A stretch of 64,000 bases of DNA, taken from contig VZTJ01005473.1 in assembly GCA_013397795.1 (NCBI GenBank), positions 327,587 to 391,586 on the forward strand. Reading direction: 5' to 3'. Under the pieces are notes generated by a model. That model was not told the origin of the DNA. It was given only the letters and a program-made list of their open reading frames with translations, and did no database searches. The DNA is from Orthonyx spaldingii (Eukaryota; Chordata; Aves; Passeriformes; Orthonychidae). This document shows positions 52,321 through 64,000 of this stretch, piece by piece. Made by a program: the position numbers and the translations under genes. Every line of letters starts with the position of its first letter. Position 1 is the stretch's first letter.

Positions 52321-52392
52321 AGCTCATCCCAGAGCTCATCCCAGAGCTCATCCCAGAGCTCATCCCAGAGCCCAGCCCAGCCCAGAGCCCAG
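52321..52392 (+). repeat. 12-bp minisatellite, unit AGCTCATCCCAG
   Basis: Four perfect copies (52321-52368) are followed by two diverged copies built on CCCAGAGCCCAG (52369-52392). The array sits in a GC-rich patch (52230-52440) inside AT-rich DNA. The open frame through it (repeating AHPR) is a product of the 12-base period, not a gene. Confidence 0.95.
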
Positions 52393-52444
52393 CCCTCCAG
52401 CCTCAGGCCTGGCAAGGCACAGCAGACTCATGGCGGCTCTGCTC

Positions 52445-53240
52445 TTTCACTTCCACCTCCTTGAGGTTTATTGCTAAAACCTTCTGCTTATAAACATCAC
52501 CACCATAATTTTATTACAAACACTTAGTGTAGGCAAAGTGCATTAGGGCAGTATTTTGCTTTTAGCTCTCTTGTTACTTGTAATGACCATAACGGGCAAT
52601 AAAACCTGTTACTAATGTTTAGCTTGGTTTAATCAACACTGGACCACAGCAAAGCACAGAATTGCTGATCCAGTGACCTCACTGTGCTGTGTTTAGGTCC
52701 TGCTTGCTGGTGATTTATAGCTGCATGTTCCCTGGCCTGTATTAAAGCAGAGTGAGCTGACTAACTACTTTCAGAATCGTAACAGTAATTGGGAGACTAT
52801 TCTGTAGCTTCAAGGGAAAGGCAATAAAATGGATTCTGAAAGACTCTCTTGCTGGAGAGGGAGTGGTAGGGCTCTGTGTAGTAAACTTGCATTGCACTTT
52901 GGAAAAATTCCCCCTTTCCCTGTCAGACAGACACCCTGTCACTTTTTACCCAAACTCGAGTAAATGAAGCTCAGTTCTGTAAGGGAGAGTGTGGAAACAA
53001 ATGAGATGAAACACATCATCCAGAGCTCGCTGAAATCACCTGCAGAGCTGAAGGAGATGAATGAGGGACATCACACAGGTTTTACAGCCACTAGTATCTT
53101 CCTTTTCTCCTTCCTGACAGTTGCAGGGAACACATAATTACAAGTAGTGATTTGCATTAGAGAGCAAATGTGTGTTTCTTTCGTTATTCAATCACAGGTT
53201 AGATTAACTTTGTATATGAAGACATACATAAAAATGTAAT
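52445..53240. other. Non-coding DNA, no gene seen
   Basis: Ordinary sequence without recognised features. The longest frame is about 66 codons. Confidence 0.6.
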
Positions 53241-53400
53241 CACTTCATTGTCAGGAGCCTAAAGCTAATGTTAATTACAGTTGGAAACTTCGATTATTAA
53301 TGCATCTTTACCTATTGAAGTGTGAAATAAGCAATAGTAGTTGGAATACACCAATTAAATTAGCTTTTGAGATTAGAATTCATAAATAGGATACTGTGTT
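53241..53400. promoter_or_regulatory. Candidate conserved non-coding element
   Basis: GCTAATGTTAATTACAG, CGATTATTAATGCATC, CCAATTAAATTAGC and GAGATTAGAATTC fall within 160 bases, a dense cluster of homeodomain-type words with no simple repeat. Inferred from motif content only. Confidence 0.3.
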
Positions 53401-56400
53401 GTATTTACAGTTAAAATTGTAACACAGCATGCAAGAGCTGGAGGGTTCTGTGTTCTAAACAACAATACACCTGAACATTCATTCAAAGAAGGAAAAATGT
53501 TGGCCTTTTTCCATGAACCTATGGCTAAATTATAAATATTCAAGCTTTATGTCCTGTGGAAGCAAATGCTGTATTTATTCTATTCAGTCAACTATTACAA
53601 AAATCAAATTCTCCTTTTTCATAAATCTTGCATAATACACACACCCACGCCCCTTATAAAAGCAAATGGATTCTATAGCCAGAACTAAGCAAATATTGAA
53701 TATAGGTATTCAAGAACAATAGAATTAATAGAATTAATAGAATTCTCTGTTAGCTAATAACTTTTTTTGGTCCATTTTCTAAGTTTGTTCATTTCACTTT
53801 GTTGAGTTGGAAAGTCAACAGTACAAAAATGTATCACCTAATAAGTTAATAGCATAAATAGTTGGAGGAGAAAACGTGTGTACAAATTACAGGGAAGCAA
53901 TAATGTTTTACCTATATTGTAATTGTTTAAGGACAGAGGAAAATTAAATTTACTTAAACAAATAAAGCTTTAAAGAACAACAGACTTCAACTTCAGTGGA
54001 ACATGCAATATTCCTTTCAATTCCTTTCAAAATTCCAATTCAATTGGGCCAGTTATTGCAGTTCTGAAAATGTACTGTCTTTTGTCCAACCAAAGAATAA
54101 AATTCCCCTGATATCTTTTTCTCCTCATAAATTTTCTCTCCCTGTGCAATAACAAATTTACTGAGTAGTTACTTCCTTTTCAGTATTTATTCCAGATTAT
54201 TGCTTTTTAAAATTAGTTTTTCATCAGTTTTTATCTTTCCTTTCCCAATGTCCCTATCTTCCTTCAGCCAACTTTCCTTCCAATGTAAGACACCCAGGAA
54301 AGGCAGTGTGATTTCTAAAATGCTGCATATACACAGTTGTAGTGGTTATTGGAAGATCTTCCTCATCCTGCCATATAATTGATAAATCAACCATCACACT
54401 GTACAAGTGATGAGATTTTGGACACATGTTCTGAACAAATGCTCACTGAGGAGAATGCACTTGATAACAGGATCATAATTTTGGTCGCATTTTGTATTAC
54501 TTTTTACATATTTGTTATAACTGAAGTTACCAAATCATTATTAATTCAAATGAAATGAAATTTCTATGGGAAATAAATTGCTAAAATTTCATCCCAGAGA
54601 GGGATTTGAGAAATTTATTTAATTTTTTTTTTCTTCCTAAAGAAAACTTGACCTTCCTAACTGATTATCATTCACAGCTGTGAGTTCTGAACCTCAGTAC
54701 CCATGAACAGCAGACAAAACATTGTTTGCTTAATTGACTAAGCTGCCATCAAAACCAGTGACTTTTTCTGGACATCAGTCCTTGCATGAGTCCATACATG
54801 ATTAATCTGCAAGTAGTTGTGAAGCTTAGAAATCTTTACCATGCACATTTTAAGTTGTGAGGGTTTTTAAAAGAAACATTTTGGTGCAATAAATTACTCA
54901 TTATTAGTTACAGACAGCTTTAATTACAGGTACTGACTTAGACTGAGAGAAAAAGTGCACAAAGTGATCTAATAAATTAGATATGAACAAGAATCATGAA
55001 ATGACAACCTGAAATTAGCAACATAAAAGCAAATTGTTCTTCAAATTTGAAAGTAGATCATAAACTTAAACAAAGAATATATTTTTTTAGTGCCTCTTAT
55101 AAAACTTACTCCTTTGAAAATGACACCAGAAAACTTATTATCCATAAGGGACCAAAAAGTGGGGATGAGTGAACAATAACAAAGTAGCAGTTCAGAGAAG
55201 GATTCTCAACAGCTTTCAGAAGGCAAGACTACACTGGAGAAAAATATTTAGAGAGTGAAAAGAGTATAGAAATAATTCAAATCCTACAGAAGACAAAACT
55301 TAATCCAACATAACATTTGTGACATGTACAGATGACATCTTATCTCCAAAAAACTCTCATACAAAATTAATCCGTCAAAAAAATTTAAATACTTTTGACT
55401 TGGATTTATTGCTGTCGGGGTTTTGTTTCACTGTATTGCTGATCCCCAGTTTCAGTGGATGACAGGAAAGAGAGAATCCAAAGCGGAGCTGTGGTGACAG
55501 ACAGTGGTTTAGAAGCAATCAATGATACACTAGATTAGTGGACAAACTGATTCATTAGTTACTTTGTCAGTGTGCTGGGGACATTAGGGGAAAAGTGCTG
55601 CTCCAGTGTCGGGGAATCTAGGGCAGAGCTGGGAACTGGCAGGTCTGGCAGAGATCACTCACTTGGCCCTCCTAGGTGCTCGTGTCCTATTTCATCCCAA
55701 ACAGCCAAAACTCAGGATGCCAAGTCTGTTGCGATAAATACAATTCTCAAACAATAATGCCTTGACACCAGCAAACTTCTTTTAAAAAACCATGCAAAGT
55801 CCTGTAAAGCCATTCAGGAAACAGATTCTTTTCCTTCCCTCAGAGTTTTAAGTCCCCTGATTTCTTTCCTTGGGGTCATAATGCCAGTGCTCTGACACGT
55901 CCTTACTGCCTTCCCTGTGTCCTCCATGTAAGAACCATCTGCTGAAATAGCAAAGCCTCGGTGCTCATATAACTCACCTTCCTGAACAGCCCTGGGCAGA
56001 ATCTAAATGTTGGTTACCACCTTAAAAGTTTTTAGTAGTGCCTTGCAACTTGGTCAGACAGAGAAGCATAATCCCCTGCCCCTGCTCCACTCACACCCTT
56101 TCCTCTTCCTCTTGGAATAATCTAGTAATGGAGCTGGACCAAGAAATTATCAAATTTGATCACAGATTTTATTTTGGACCTAAAAGAATTGTCTTAATGA
56201 AAGAGAAACAGATATGCCTCTACGAGAACTCATATGTTTCAATAACTGATGATTCCCACCAAAAAAATCCTATAACCTTTTAAAGAATTAAATAAATATT
56301 TTTCATTGCTCTCCTATACCAATCCAGCTCAGGTTAAACATTCTTGACCTGAAGATATTAACTTTTCTTAGGCTTTGAGCTAACTTTAAAAATGATTTCT

Positions 56401-59400
56401 TTTCTGCCTCACAGGCCAGTACTGTGGCTCTAGCCCTGAGTGAGCACAAAAGCCTACGGTCAGTGATTTCTGTGTACGATGATTTCAAGTTGTTCAATCT
56501 TGAACACAAAGCTCCTAAGATAAGTCCCTAGGTTTGGGGAGCATGATGATTTAGGTTAAATCTTTAAAATTTTGCCATACCTGAGCTGCATTTAAACCTC
56601 ATTTCTTCCATGTTTGCTTCTCAACCAAACCCTTCTTTTCCTCTTAACTCTGAACTTGATGTCTCTGTGAGCCACAATCAATTTTTCAATCCTTCTCATC
56701 TTTGCTGCCTGCTCAGAGCAAGTCCTTTTCATCTCCTACTACCTCATTTGCCAAGTTTCATTCCTTTTGCCAAGGCCTTTGCTAAGTCTGGCAGTTCCCT
56801 CCTCTGAGCCAACTATGTTGACTGAGTAAAGCTACTGTGGAAGTAACAGAATATTTTCCCTCCTTTTGGGAAGTTCTAATTTCAAAGGCAGTCTGTGTTC
56901 ATGAGAGCAAACACAACCTTTAAAACACTTTTTTTTTGGGAATTGGGTATTCAAAAAGACTGCTGAATATCCCATGGGGCCATGCTTAAGTAGCAGGAAA
57001 TTATGTGTTGCACAGAACTCCCGATTTGGAAAAACAGTTGCAGATCAAGTAAAAAAAGATAAACAGAATACTGCTACCAAAGATCCTTAAAACCCTACAC
57101 AGAAATGTATATGGTGTTCCAGCATTTATTTTAAGGCTTGGGAGCACAATGCAACTCTCAGAGGACTGCAAAGGTTTCAGTAGATTTTCAGTCGAGCAGG
57201 TTTATGGGTCATGTGCTTATGCTCTGCCTGATACAGGTTCAGTGCCATTCACTCTTCTCAAAATGCTGAAGGGATTCATTAAATTTTGGAAAAAGGAAGA
57301 AACACTCTAAGGCCAGTTTTTACAGGCGATTCTTGCTATTTTGCTGCATATTTTATCTCCATTCATCGATGAGAATTCAAAGCCATTACACTCCTAACAA
57401 CCTGCTATTAAATGTAGCAACAGCATATCTCAGGAAGACATAGGACTGTCTGAAGTCATGACCAATTTTTTAAATGACAATTAAGATGGAAGGAAGTTAG
57501 AAACAACAGTAATGGATGAATAGAAAAATCAATAAGGGCCTCTCTATTTTGGGCAGAACTTTAACAGATAGAGATGAACTTAATCTTATATAAACTGTCA
57601 TGGAAATTAAAAACATTATTGAAATCTAATGCCTTCACCAAGCCTAGTCTGAGTCCACCCACTGATATTTTCAGATGCTGGATGATGGATAGATTCTCTC
57701 AGCAGCTCCTAAGTTGTCTGAATGGCAAAAACCCCATGGCCAGCTGTGTGTTGAACTTCCATAAGGGTCAGATTGCAGTGGTGCAGAGGCAGAAATAAAG
57801 TAAGGATAAAGCTTTGGGTTCGGGTGGCTTTTTCCTTCCATGCATTCCCCTGGGCACACAACATGACTTAACAATCACAGAGCCTTTGAGTGCATGAAGG
57901 TTCACAAAGAGTGAGGGAAGAAAGTTAGGAAAGATAAAGTTTATTTCTTACCTGTGTTTTCTGAAAATGCAACAATGTGCATTAAAATCATCAATAAATC
58001 TAATGAATAGATATATTTCTGTTAGTAGCCATTACACAAAACCACAGACCTGAATAATTTCTTTTTTTTTTTCACTACTGGATTCAAAAAGGGATGTTTG
58101 AAATGGAGAGGAAAAATTAAAAAAAAAATTAGAATTAATTGATGTTCCATAGTAAAGCATGAACAAGAAGAGTGATGCTTCCTTAAGTTAAACTCACTCA
58201 CATGAGAAGATGCCTGGTAGGAAGGAGCTCTTCAATTTGGAAAACAAAGCAGAAATCCTAAGTTCAGGTTTCAGGGGGAAGAGGGAGCCATGTATCACTT
58301 AGAAGTAATCAGAATAGGCAAAATGTGTTCATCAGAAAAGCAACCAACACCACCAAAATAAACAGAAAAGTAACCAATGCAGCAAAGCAGCTGCTGTAGT
58401 TCTGCTTTTTCACTCAGTGATGTTCCGCCTCCTTTGCACATGGAAATGTGAACACCTTGGTGACAATGGCTCATTAAGGTCTGAAATACCTTCAGAGATG
58501 GGTTTTAAGGCATAATATCAAGGCTAGGTATAATATACAGCTCTGTCATAATCTTCTTCAATAATCAGCACCATAATGTGACAAGATTTTAGTTGGGGTA
58601 GTGTTTGTAAATTCTTACTTTCCACATGCATCTAACTTTTGTTACCTTTTGGTACTACTAAACACTTGGCTTCCAGGATAACTTGTTTACAAAACTGCTG
58701 CTTCTTTTCTAACTCCTACTAGAACGTTTTAGCTCAGAATTGGTCCTATTAGAAGCAATATTTTCGAGGCAGAAAGCTAATTGCTGGGGTTCAAAAATTC
58801 AGTAATGATTAAAAAAAAAAAATCACATTAAGATATTAAGTATGGCCATCAGTTAGCATCAAGTGACTTCAGAATATATTTTCTGTTTAATTTCAACATA
58901 AATTCAAAGTATTACTTTGTTCATGATTTAGCCTTCTACACTTAGATACACCACCATCTTGGTAACAGCAATAAATGACAAATGGGTCTAAAACATGTAT
59001 TAAAAACCTGAATTACATCCAAATTGCTCAGCCCTCTCTCTTTAAACCACGGCGAATCAGTAGAAGTGATAAAATCTTAAGTGAGTACCATCAATTAAAT
59101 GCAGTTATAAGGAAATAAGCTGTATAATCATGTAATGTGAGCAGTGCAAACCTTGGAGGATGAAGCCTCAAATAAGAAAATGGTGCTGGGAGAATTTTCT
59201 AGAAGATAGATAAAACTTGTTCATTTTTACCTGAAATGGGGACCTACAATCCCATTTTACCTTATGGTATAACTATTCTGGCTTCTCCACCTTCTTCCTT
59301 CATGCCCCCCAAATTTGTGAAACACCTGCAAATGAGAGTGCACCTACAGCAAACTGAACTGGACACACTTCTGACTGCAAAAGGGAAAATCTTCAAGGAA

Positions 59401-59730
59401 AGAGACTGTGTAGCATTTTCTTTGAGCTCTGTGTTATGCTGCTTCTATAAGAGAACAACTCCAAAGAAGGGATGCAGCCGTTTGAATATTCGGGGAAATA
59501 ATGAATAGATTTTATTCCACTTGTAAACCACATGGGATCACTGATCGGAAATAAAACCAAAAAGTGGAAATCATCTCAGAGTACTGATGTGGCCTCAGAA
59601 GATTTTCTTCCCCATATTTGTTGCTTTGGGTTATGTCAGTTTGTTTTATGGCTGCAGTAATTTTAAATGCATTTTTCTCTCTTGTGAGATGCACTCTTTC
59701 AACTTTCCTTGAGGAAGCTTGAGGCACTGA
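53401..59730. other. Non-coding AT-rich DNA, no gene seen
   Basis: No gene is supported over 6.3 kb. Small direct repeats occur: three copies of AATAGAATT (53718-53744) and two of ATTCCTTTCA (54010-54029). Frames are at most 90 codons and unrecognised. Confidence 0.6.
53718..53744. repeat. Three tandem copies of AATAGAATT
   Basis: 27 bases made of three perfect 9-base units; a short slippage array. Confidence 0.95.
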
Positions 59731-59768
59731 TTTATGGTCAGATATGTGTGAATATATCTGACCATAAA
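59731..59768. repeat. Perfect 15-bp inverted repeat with 8-base loop
   Basis: TTTATGGTCAGATAT (59731-59745) is the exact reverse complement of 59754-59768, separated by GTGTGAAT. A transcript from either strand would fold into a 15-bp hairpin. The stem does not extend beyond this, so it is shorter than a usual microRNA precursor (about 22 bp or more with mismatches). It could be a cruciform, a transposon remnant end, or a chance palindrome made by templated mutation. Confidence 0.95.
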
Positions 59769-61531
59769 ACACACTGTACTTTAGTATTTACTGCCAGCAG
59801 ACAGACAATATTCCAGGTTCAGTGTCTGAGTTATGTCAGCCCTCTCTCTGGCTGTATGCAGGTACCATAACGTCCTGTTAAAAATAAAACCGCATCTGCT
59901 TTATTAAATTATTTCTAAAGGTTTTGCAAATGTAGCATTTCAACCTCCATCAATGGCAAAAGGGAGACCTGCAATATTCCAATTTTACTTATAAAGGAAT
60001 CTTAAGTTTGGAATATTCAACCCATCCATTGTTAAAATATGGATGCTGAAAGCATTTGAAATTTCCATTCCCATATTTTAAACAGACAGCTTTCTTCTCC
60101 TTACAATAAATAAAAAAACCCTGAATAATGGTATTAAGAAGTCAGAAATGTGGAGCTGCATCCAAGCTCAGGCTGGGGGGTTCTGTAGCCATTATGCTGC
60201 ATTTGCCACGTGGTTCTGTGGTGTGACTGCTGTTCTTAGTCAGTGGAAGGGTAAAAGTAAATTATTTTCTTTGAATTCTGTTCATTATTTAATGTAGTAA
60301 CATATGAATTACTAAGAAATACAGACTCACTCATGCAACGTGACTAGAAAGAATGGAAAATTGCTCTTTGTAATTACTTAGATTTCAAATACTGAACCCT
60401 ACATGTGCTGTATGATCTAGACTTGTAAGTTTTGTGAGAAAAATACTAAGCAAATAATGCAGCATGAGAACTTGAATCTTATGAAAAAAGTATTAAATAC
60501 ATGAAGAAAACATTTTCTACTAATAAGTTCTCAGTATTATTTATAACAGCAGCTGTATAAAAACTCATGGGCAGTAAATGAGACTTTCACAGGATCAAGG
60601 AAAGAGCACCAGACTCTCCTAGGATCTCTAAAGGATCAGTCACTGCCCTTCCTATCATAGGACTATAAACCTGTGATTACAGTGCCTGAAACAGACTTAA
60701 ACTGTCCAGCACACCAAATTCGACGTCTCTAATAATCTACAAGTTTCAGCTCTGCCGTATTCTTTTGAAAAGCATAACTGAACACATCTCTGATAGAAAG
60801 TGTCCACAAAGCACCATTTTCCTGCTGCAGAACTGCTTTCCAGACCAGCTGTCGTTTCTGTTTTTACTATCAATACATGTTCTGTCAGGTGGCAACAGTC
60901 ATAGATGCCAGTGATGCAAAGTGCTGCTTCTAACAGCAAAGCAGACAAAAAAATTTCTCCAGTGCCCACAGACAACTCAAAAAGTTGTCATGTGCCTTCA
61001 GCAACATGACTGGGTGCCGATAATTAGGGTCAGCTTTTAGGCTTCTTGCTTGGAAGCAGCATTGTCCTGTAAGAATCAGTCTACAGAATATCACCCTTTC
61101 TTTTGTTCTTGTTCTAATTAAGGGACGTTAGAAAGAAGAAATAAATGTGAAGCACAAATGTTCCAAAGTTATTGGGGGTTACTGTGCAGATAACCCAAGG
61201 TGTGTCTTGGGTGTGAACTTAAGGCCAAATCCTGATGATCCCTACAGTTAAAAGCCTGTTCTCTGATTCCTCTTAAGCTTACAGGTATTATCTGCAGAAG
61301 AACAGCTACAGCCAGCAGTTTAAAGCTGGAATGAGACTGCGTGCTTCGTGGGGAATAAATATTGCCTGAATTCCTGCCACTTAACTGCTCTGCATTTAAC
61401 TGCCCTGCTAGCTGCACGTGCTGAGACATAATCATTTATGATCCAAATATTTCTCCTCAAGTACAGTCAGAAAGAACTGATTTTGGCACCAAGGTAGCTG
61501 TTTAATGTCAAGGGATGAGTCAACAACATTT
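59769..61531. other. Non-coding AT-rich DNA, no gene seen
   Basis: Contains one further inverted repeat, TTAAAATATGG (60032-60042) pairing with CCATATTTTAA (60071-60081) across 28 bases. Frames are at most 92 codons and without family features. Confidence 0.6.
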
Positions 61532-61672
61532 AAAAAACCAAACAAACCACCAAAAAAACCCCAAAACCAAACCAAACAACACCACCAAAAAATCCAAATA
61601 AAAAACCTCCAACAACAACACAAAAAAACCTCAAACCAAAAACCAATCAAAAAAACCCCCAAAAAACCAAGG
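61532..61672 (+). repeat. A/C-only low-complexity tract
   Basis: About 140 bases made almost solely of A and C on the plus strand, in irregular AAAACC, CAAA and CCAACAACA units. The opposite strand is pure G/T. It may derive from a decayed (CAAA)n/(AACC)n simple repeat. Open frames through it on both strands are composition artefacts. Confidence 0.9.
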
Positions 61673-62599
61673 AGAGGAGCCACTTCTGTATAAAATAAAT
61701 TTAGAGAGGAAACTCTTAGCTACTGAAATCACAGAGAGACAGTAAGGCAGTAACTTGAACAGCTATGATGAGCTGTCATTTCTGTGCTTCCCTCATGACA
61801 TGTATGTCCCAGTACTGTCAACAAATTCCTGAACCTCCTGAAGTTATCAGGTGTGCAAGCAACAGAAATACACACATTCATTGTTACTGTTTTTCTTTGG
61901 GTAAATAACTGACCTATGCAGGAGAGAAGACAGGCCAGAATTCCACAGCACAATCTGGGGAGGTTGGAAAACGGTCAAACTTGATACAGTCCAACCTGAG
62001 GAGAACAAGGGTTCTGTGTTCTCATGCAGAGACATCTGTAGCATTTGCATTACCACTGACAGTACTGAATAGGAAATTACTTTTTATTAGCAAATGCCTG
62101 CTTTGCCAACCCATGGATATTAGGCTTAGAGCTTCTGAAATGAAGATTTGACCCACAAAAAGTCACACAGTTTGGCCAGACTTGTTCTCATAAGAATTTC
62201 CTGTCTGAAGAGCAGTTCCCACAATACACCTTGTTCAGCACACAATACATATTATTCCCTTTTTTAATGTTACAGTGAATAAGGTTCAGGATTCACTGCA
62301 TCTGAGCTTTTATGTGTAAAAGTACCTCATAATTCAGAAGCTTTTCATATATAAAACATATTGTGTCAAATGTAGACATCAGGTTGACATTTAGGCAATT
62401 GCCTGCTTTGTTTAGCCTCTAATCCATTAACGGAAAAATTCCTTAAGTTTTTGAATTGTACCTCCCTCATTCCTCCAAGACTTGAAAATGCTACAGTGAT
62501 TTTCTAACGGAGAAGCAGATAGACTCTTACAGAATACTTGATTGAGGTATGTTTCTAATTTATACAACTCCTCCATTATGTAAACGAGAGCAGGGTAAG
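61673..62599. other. Non-coding DNA, no gene seen
   Basis: Ordinary AT-rich sequence, no recognised feature. Confidence 0.6.
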
Positions 62600-62750
62600 A
62601 TAAGTGGAACAGTTTGCATCACTTAATGCAAGAAGCCATTATGGAAGCCAGTGCTTAGCTGACAGAGAAAGCTTCATTAACGAGGTATCTGGGTAGCAGC
62701 AATAATAAACAGGCTTTTTTGAATTGTTCATTACCTTTTAAAGAAATCGT
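62600..62750. promoter_or_regulatory. Candidate conserved non-coding element
   Basis: GTTTGCATCACTTAATGC, AGCCATTATGG, CTTCATTAACGAGG and GCAATAATAAACAGG (forkhead-like TAAACA) occur within 150 bases without simple repeats. It has the texture of an ancient enhancer; conservation not measured. Confidence 0.3.
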
Positions 62751-64000
62751 CAAGAAAAAAGTTACCCCTTAAATTTCAGATTGAAGAAAATACCAAGGGA
62801 GCCTTTTCAGCTCATTTGAAGTCTGAAGGCTATTGTACACATTTTTTAAACCTGATCAAAATTCAGTCTGCTGTTTGTTACTAAATTATGTATCTCTGAA
62901 GCATAAATGTGTTAGCTTTGGAAAGTTACAAATTAGTGTATTTCCATACAGCTTGGGAAAATATAATTTTAACCGCTTTGTTTTGGGTAGGAAAAATATT
63001 GCTTGCACTATAACACAGGGGAGCTGTCTGTAAACATGGCCAGACAATTTCTTTGGCAGCAAGATTCTCAGAGCCTTACAAGCAAATTACCTACAATTAT
63101 TAACGGTATTTCATGTAATAGCTAATTGTATCAATTTTTATAGAAATATACATTTTATCCTTGAATTGTCTATATGAAAATATTTTATTTCAATTTGCAT
63201 CTTTTTAGTCTATAAGGAACTACTTTGACCCAGACTATTTGCTTCCTCTGTGTCTACTTGATTCTCTAAAACTGTAAACTCTGAGCATTTGCAACAGAAT
63301 ATTTTCCTGCTCATTTATCTTGTAGTGACAATTTGGTTACACTGCCTAAACTCTTCAAGCAGAACTGATGACTTCTGAAAGTGCCATCAATAAAAGAAAT
63401 AAGGGCCAACTGTTACTGTAATCAGAAAAGGTTGCCATGGATTTCAGTGGCTTTAGGATCAGGACTTATGGCAGGAGGTAAGAAGCAAACTAATTATAAC
63501 AGATGACATCTATGAAAAAAAAAAAAAAAATAAAAGAGAGACAGATAAAGGGACCAAAGGGAAAAGCAAGGAATTAAAAGAGTTAAATCAGGAGAAGCAG
63601 AATAAGTCAGAGGAGGAAAAAAATGGGATAATTGCATTGTTAGAAAATAACATTTGCAAAATGAAAGAAAACAAACAAGAAAGTGTGGATAAAAAGACAA
63701 TTCCTGTCCTCAAGCACATATTTTATCAGGCTAAACAGCAGAAACTCAGGGCATATCATAGAAGTTTTAATTTCTAGTCTTCAAAGCTGTGAAAGGAAAT
63801 AATGACTTCAAACTGGAGTAACAAAAGGAAAAATTGAGATTAGACCACAGCTTTTATGTTATCATTATTTATTTGTACTAATGACTACAGTAATAGAATC
63901 CATCCCATTTTGACACCTGCAATATGGTTTTCCTCACAAGCTTGTGTCATAGCCATTGTTCTGGAGGCTGGAGATGTTTTTCCTTTTTTATCTCCAGGAT
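62751..64000. other. Non-coding DNA with a purine-rich tract
   Basis: AT-rich sequence without a gene. From 63512 to about 63720 the plus strand is strongly purine-rich, starting with 16 A (63515-63530). No recognised transposon precedes the A-run. Nothing else was found up to the window end. Confidence 0.55.

Noticed and set aside
52232..52477. Open frame encoding repeated AHPR units
   Set aside because: Product of the 12-base minisatellite, which keeps any frame open.
1..64000. Search for CRISPR arrays, operons, phage or plasmid genes
   Set aside because: No direct-repeat/spacer arrays, no dense same-strand long frames and no ribosome-binding pattern; the DNA is vertebrate non-coding.

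Overview
This window looks like nuclear DNA from a bird, and I see no protein-coding gene in it. It is AT-rich and unique-looking. Open frames are short: almost all are under about 140 codons, and the longest (195 codons) lies inside a transposable element. No frame recalls a known protein family except one broken retrotransposon fragment. There are no bacterial-style operons, ribosome binding sites, CRISPR arrays or phage genes. The bird assignment rests on three interspersed repeats that I recognise as avian types: two long terminal repeats (LTRs) and a piece of CR1 LINE reverse transcriptase. Sparse repeats and frequent G/T-rich homopolymer stretches also fit a bird. A neoavian, perhaps a songbird, is plausible, but I cannot name the species or the locus.

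Layout. 1-6980 is AT-rich non-coding DNA with one GC-richer patch (3600-3985) that has a TATA-like box and an AATAAA signal. 7021-7490 is a plus-strand LTR of an endogenous retrovirus. 7491-35589 is mostly featureless non-coding DNA. It carries an assembly gap (11295-11335), a (TA)19 microsatellite (12603-12640), a CpG-rich patch (25940-26320) and several homeodomain-motif-rich AT segments that resemble conserved non-coding elements. 35590-35820 is the CR1 fragment. 37393-38463 is a second LTR-type element, on the minus strand, with an internal array of roughly 45-bp GC-rich repeats. 38464-64000 is again non-coding, with a 19-bp tandem duplication (42972-43009), a second gap (50359-50419), a GC-richer island (50850-51420), a 12-bp minisatellite (52321-52392), a perfect 15-bp hairpin (59731-59768) and an A/C-only low-complexity tract (61532-61672).

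Interpretation. The window is probably intergenic DNA, a gene desert, or the interior of a very long intron. Spaced AT-rich segments dense in TAATTA, TGCAT and octamer-like motifs would fit a regulatory landscape around a developmental or neural gene. That is inference: only a multi-species alignment would show it. I found no convincing evidence of a previously undescribed system. The items most worth checking are the hairpin at 59731, the two LTRs, the CpG patch at 25940 and the candidate conserved elements.
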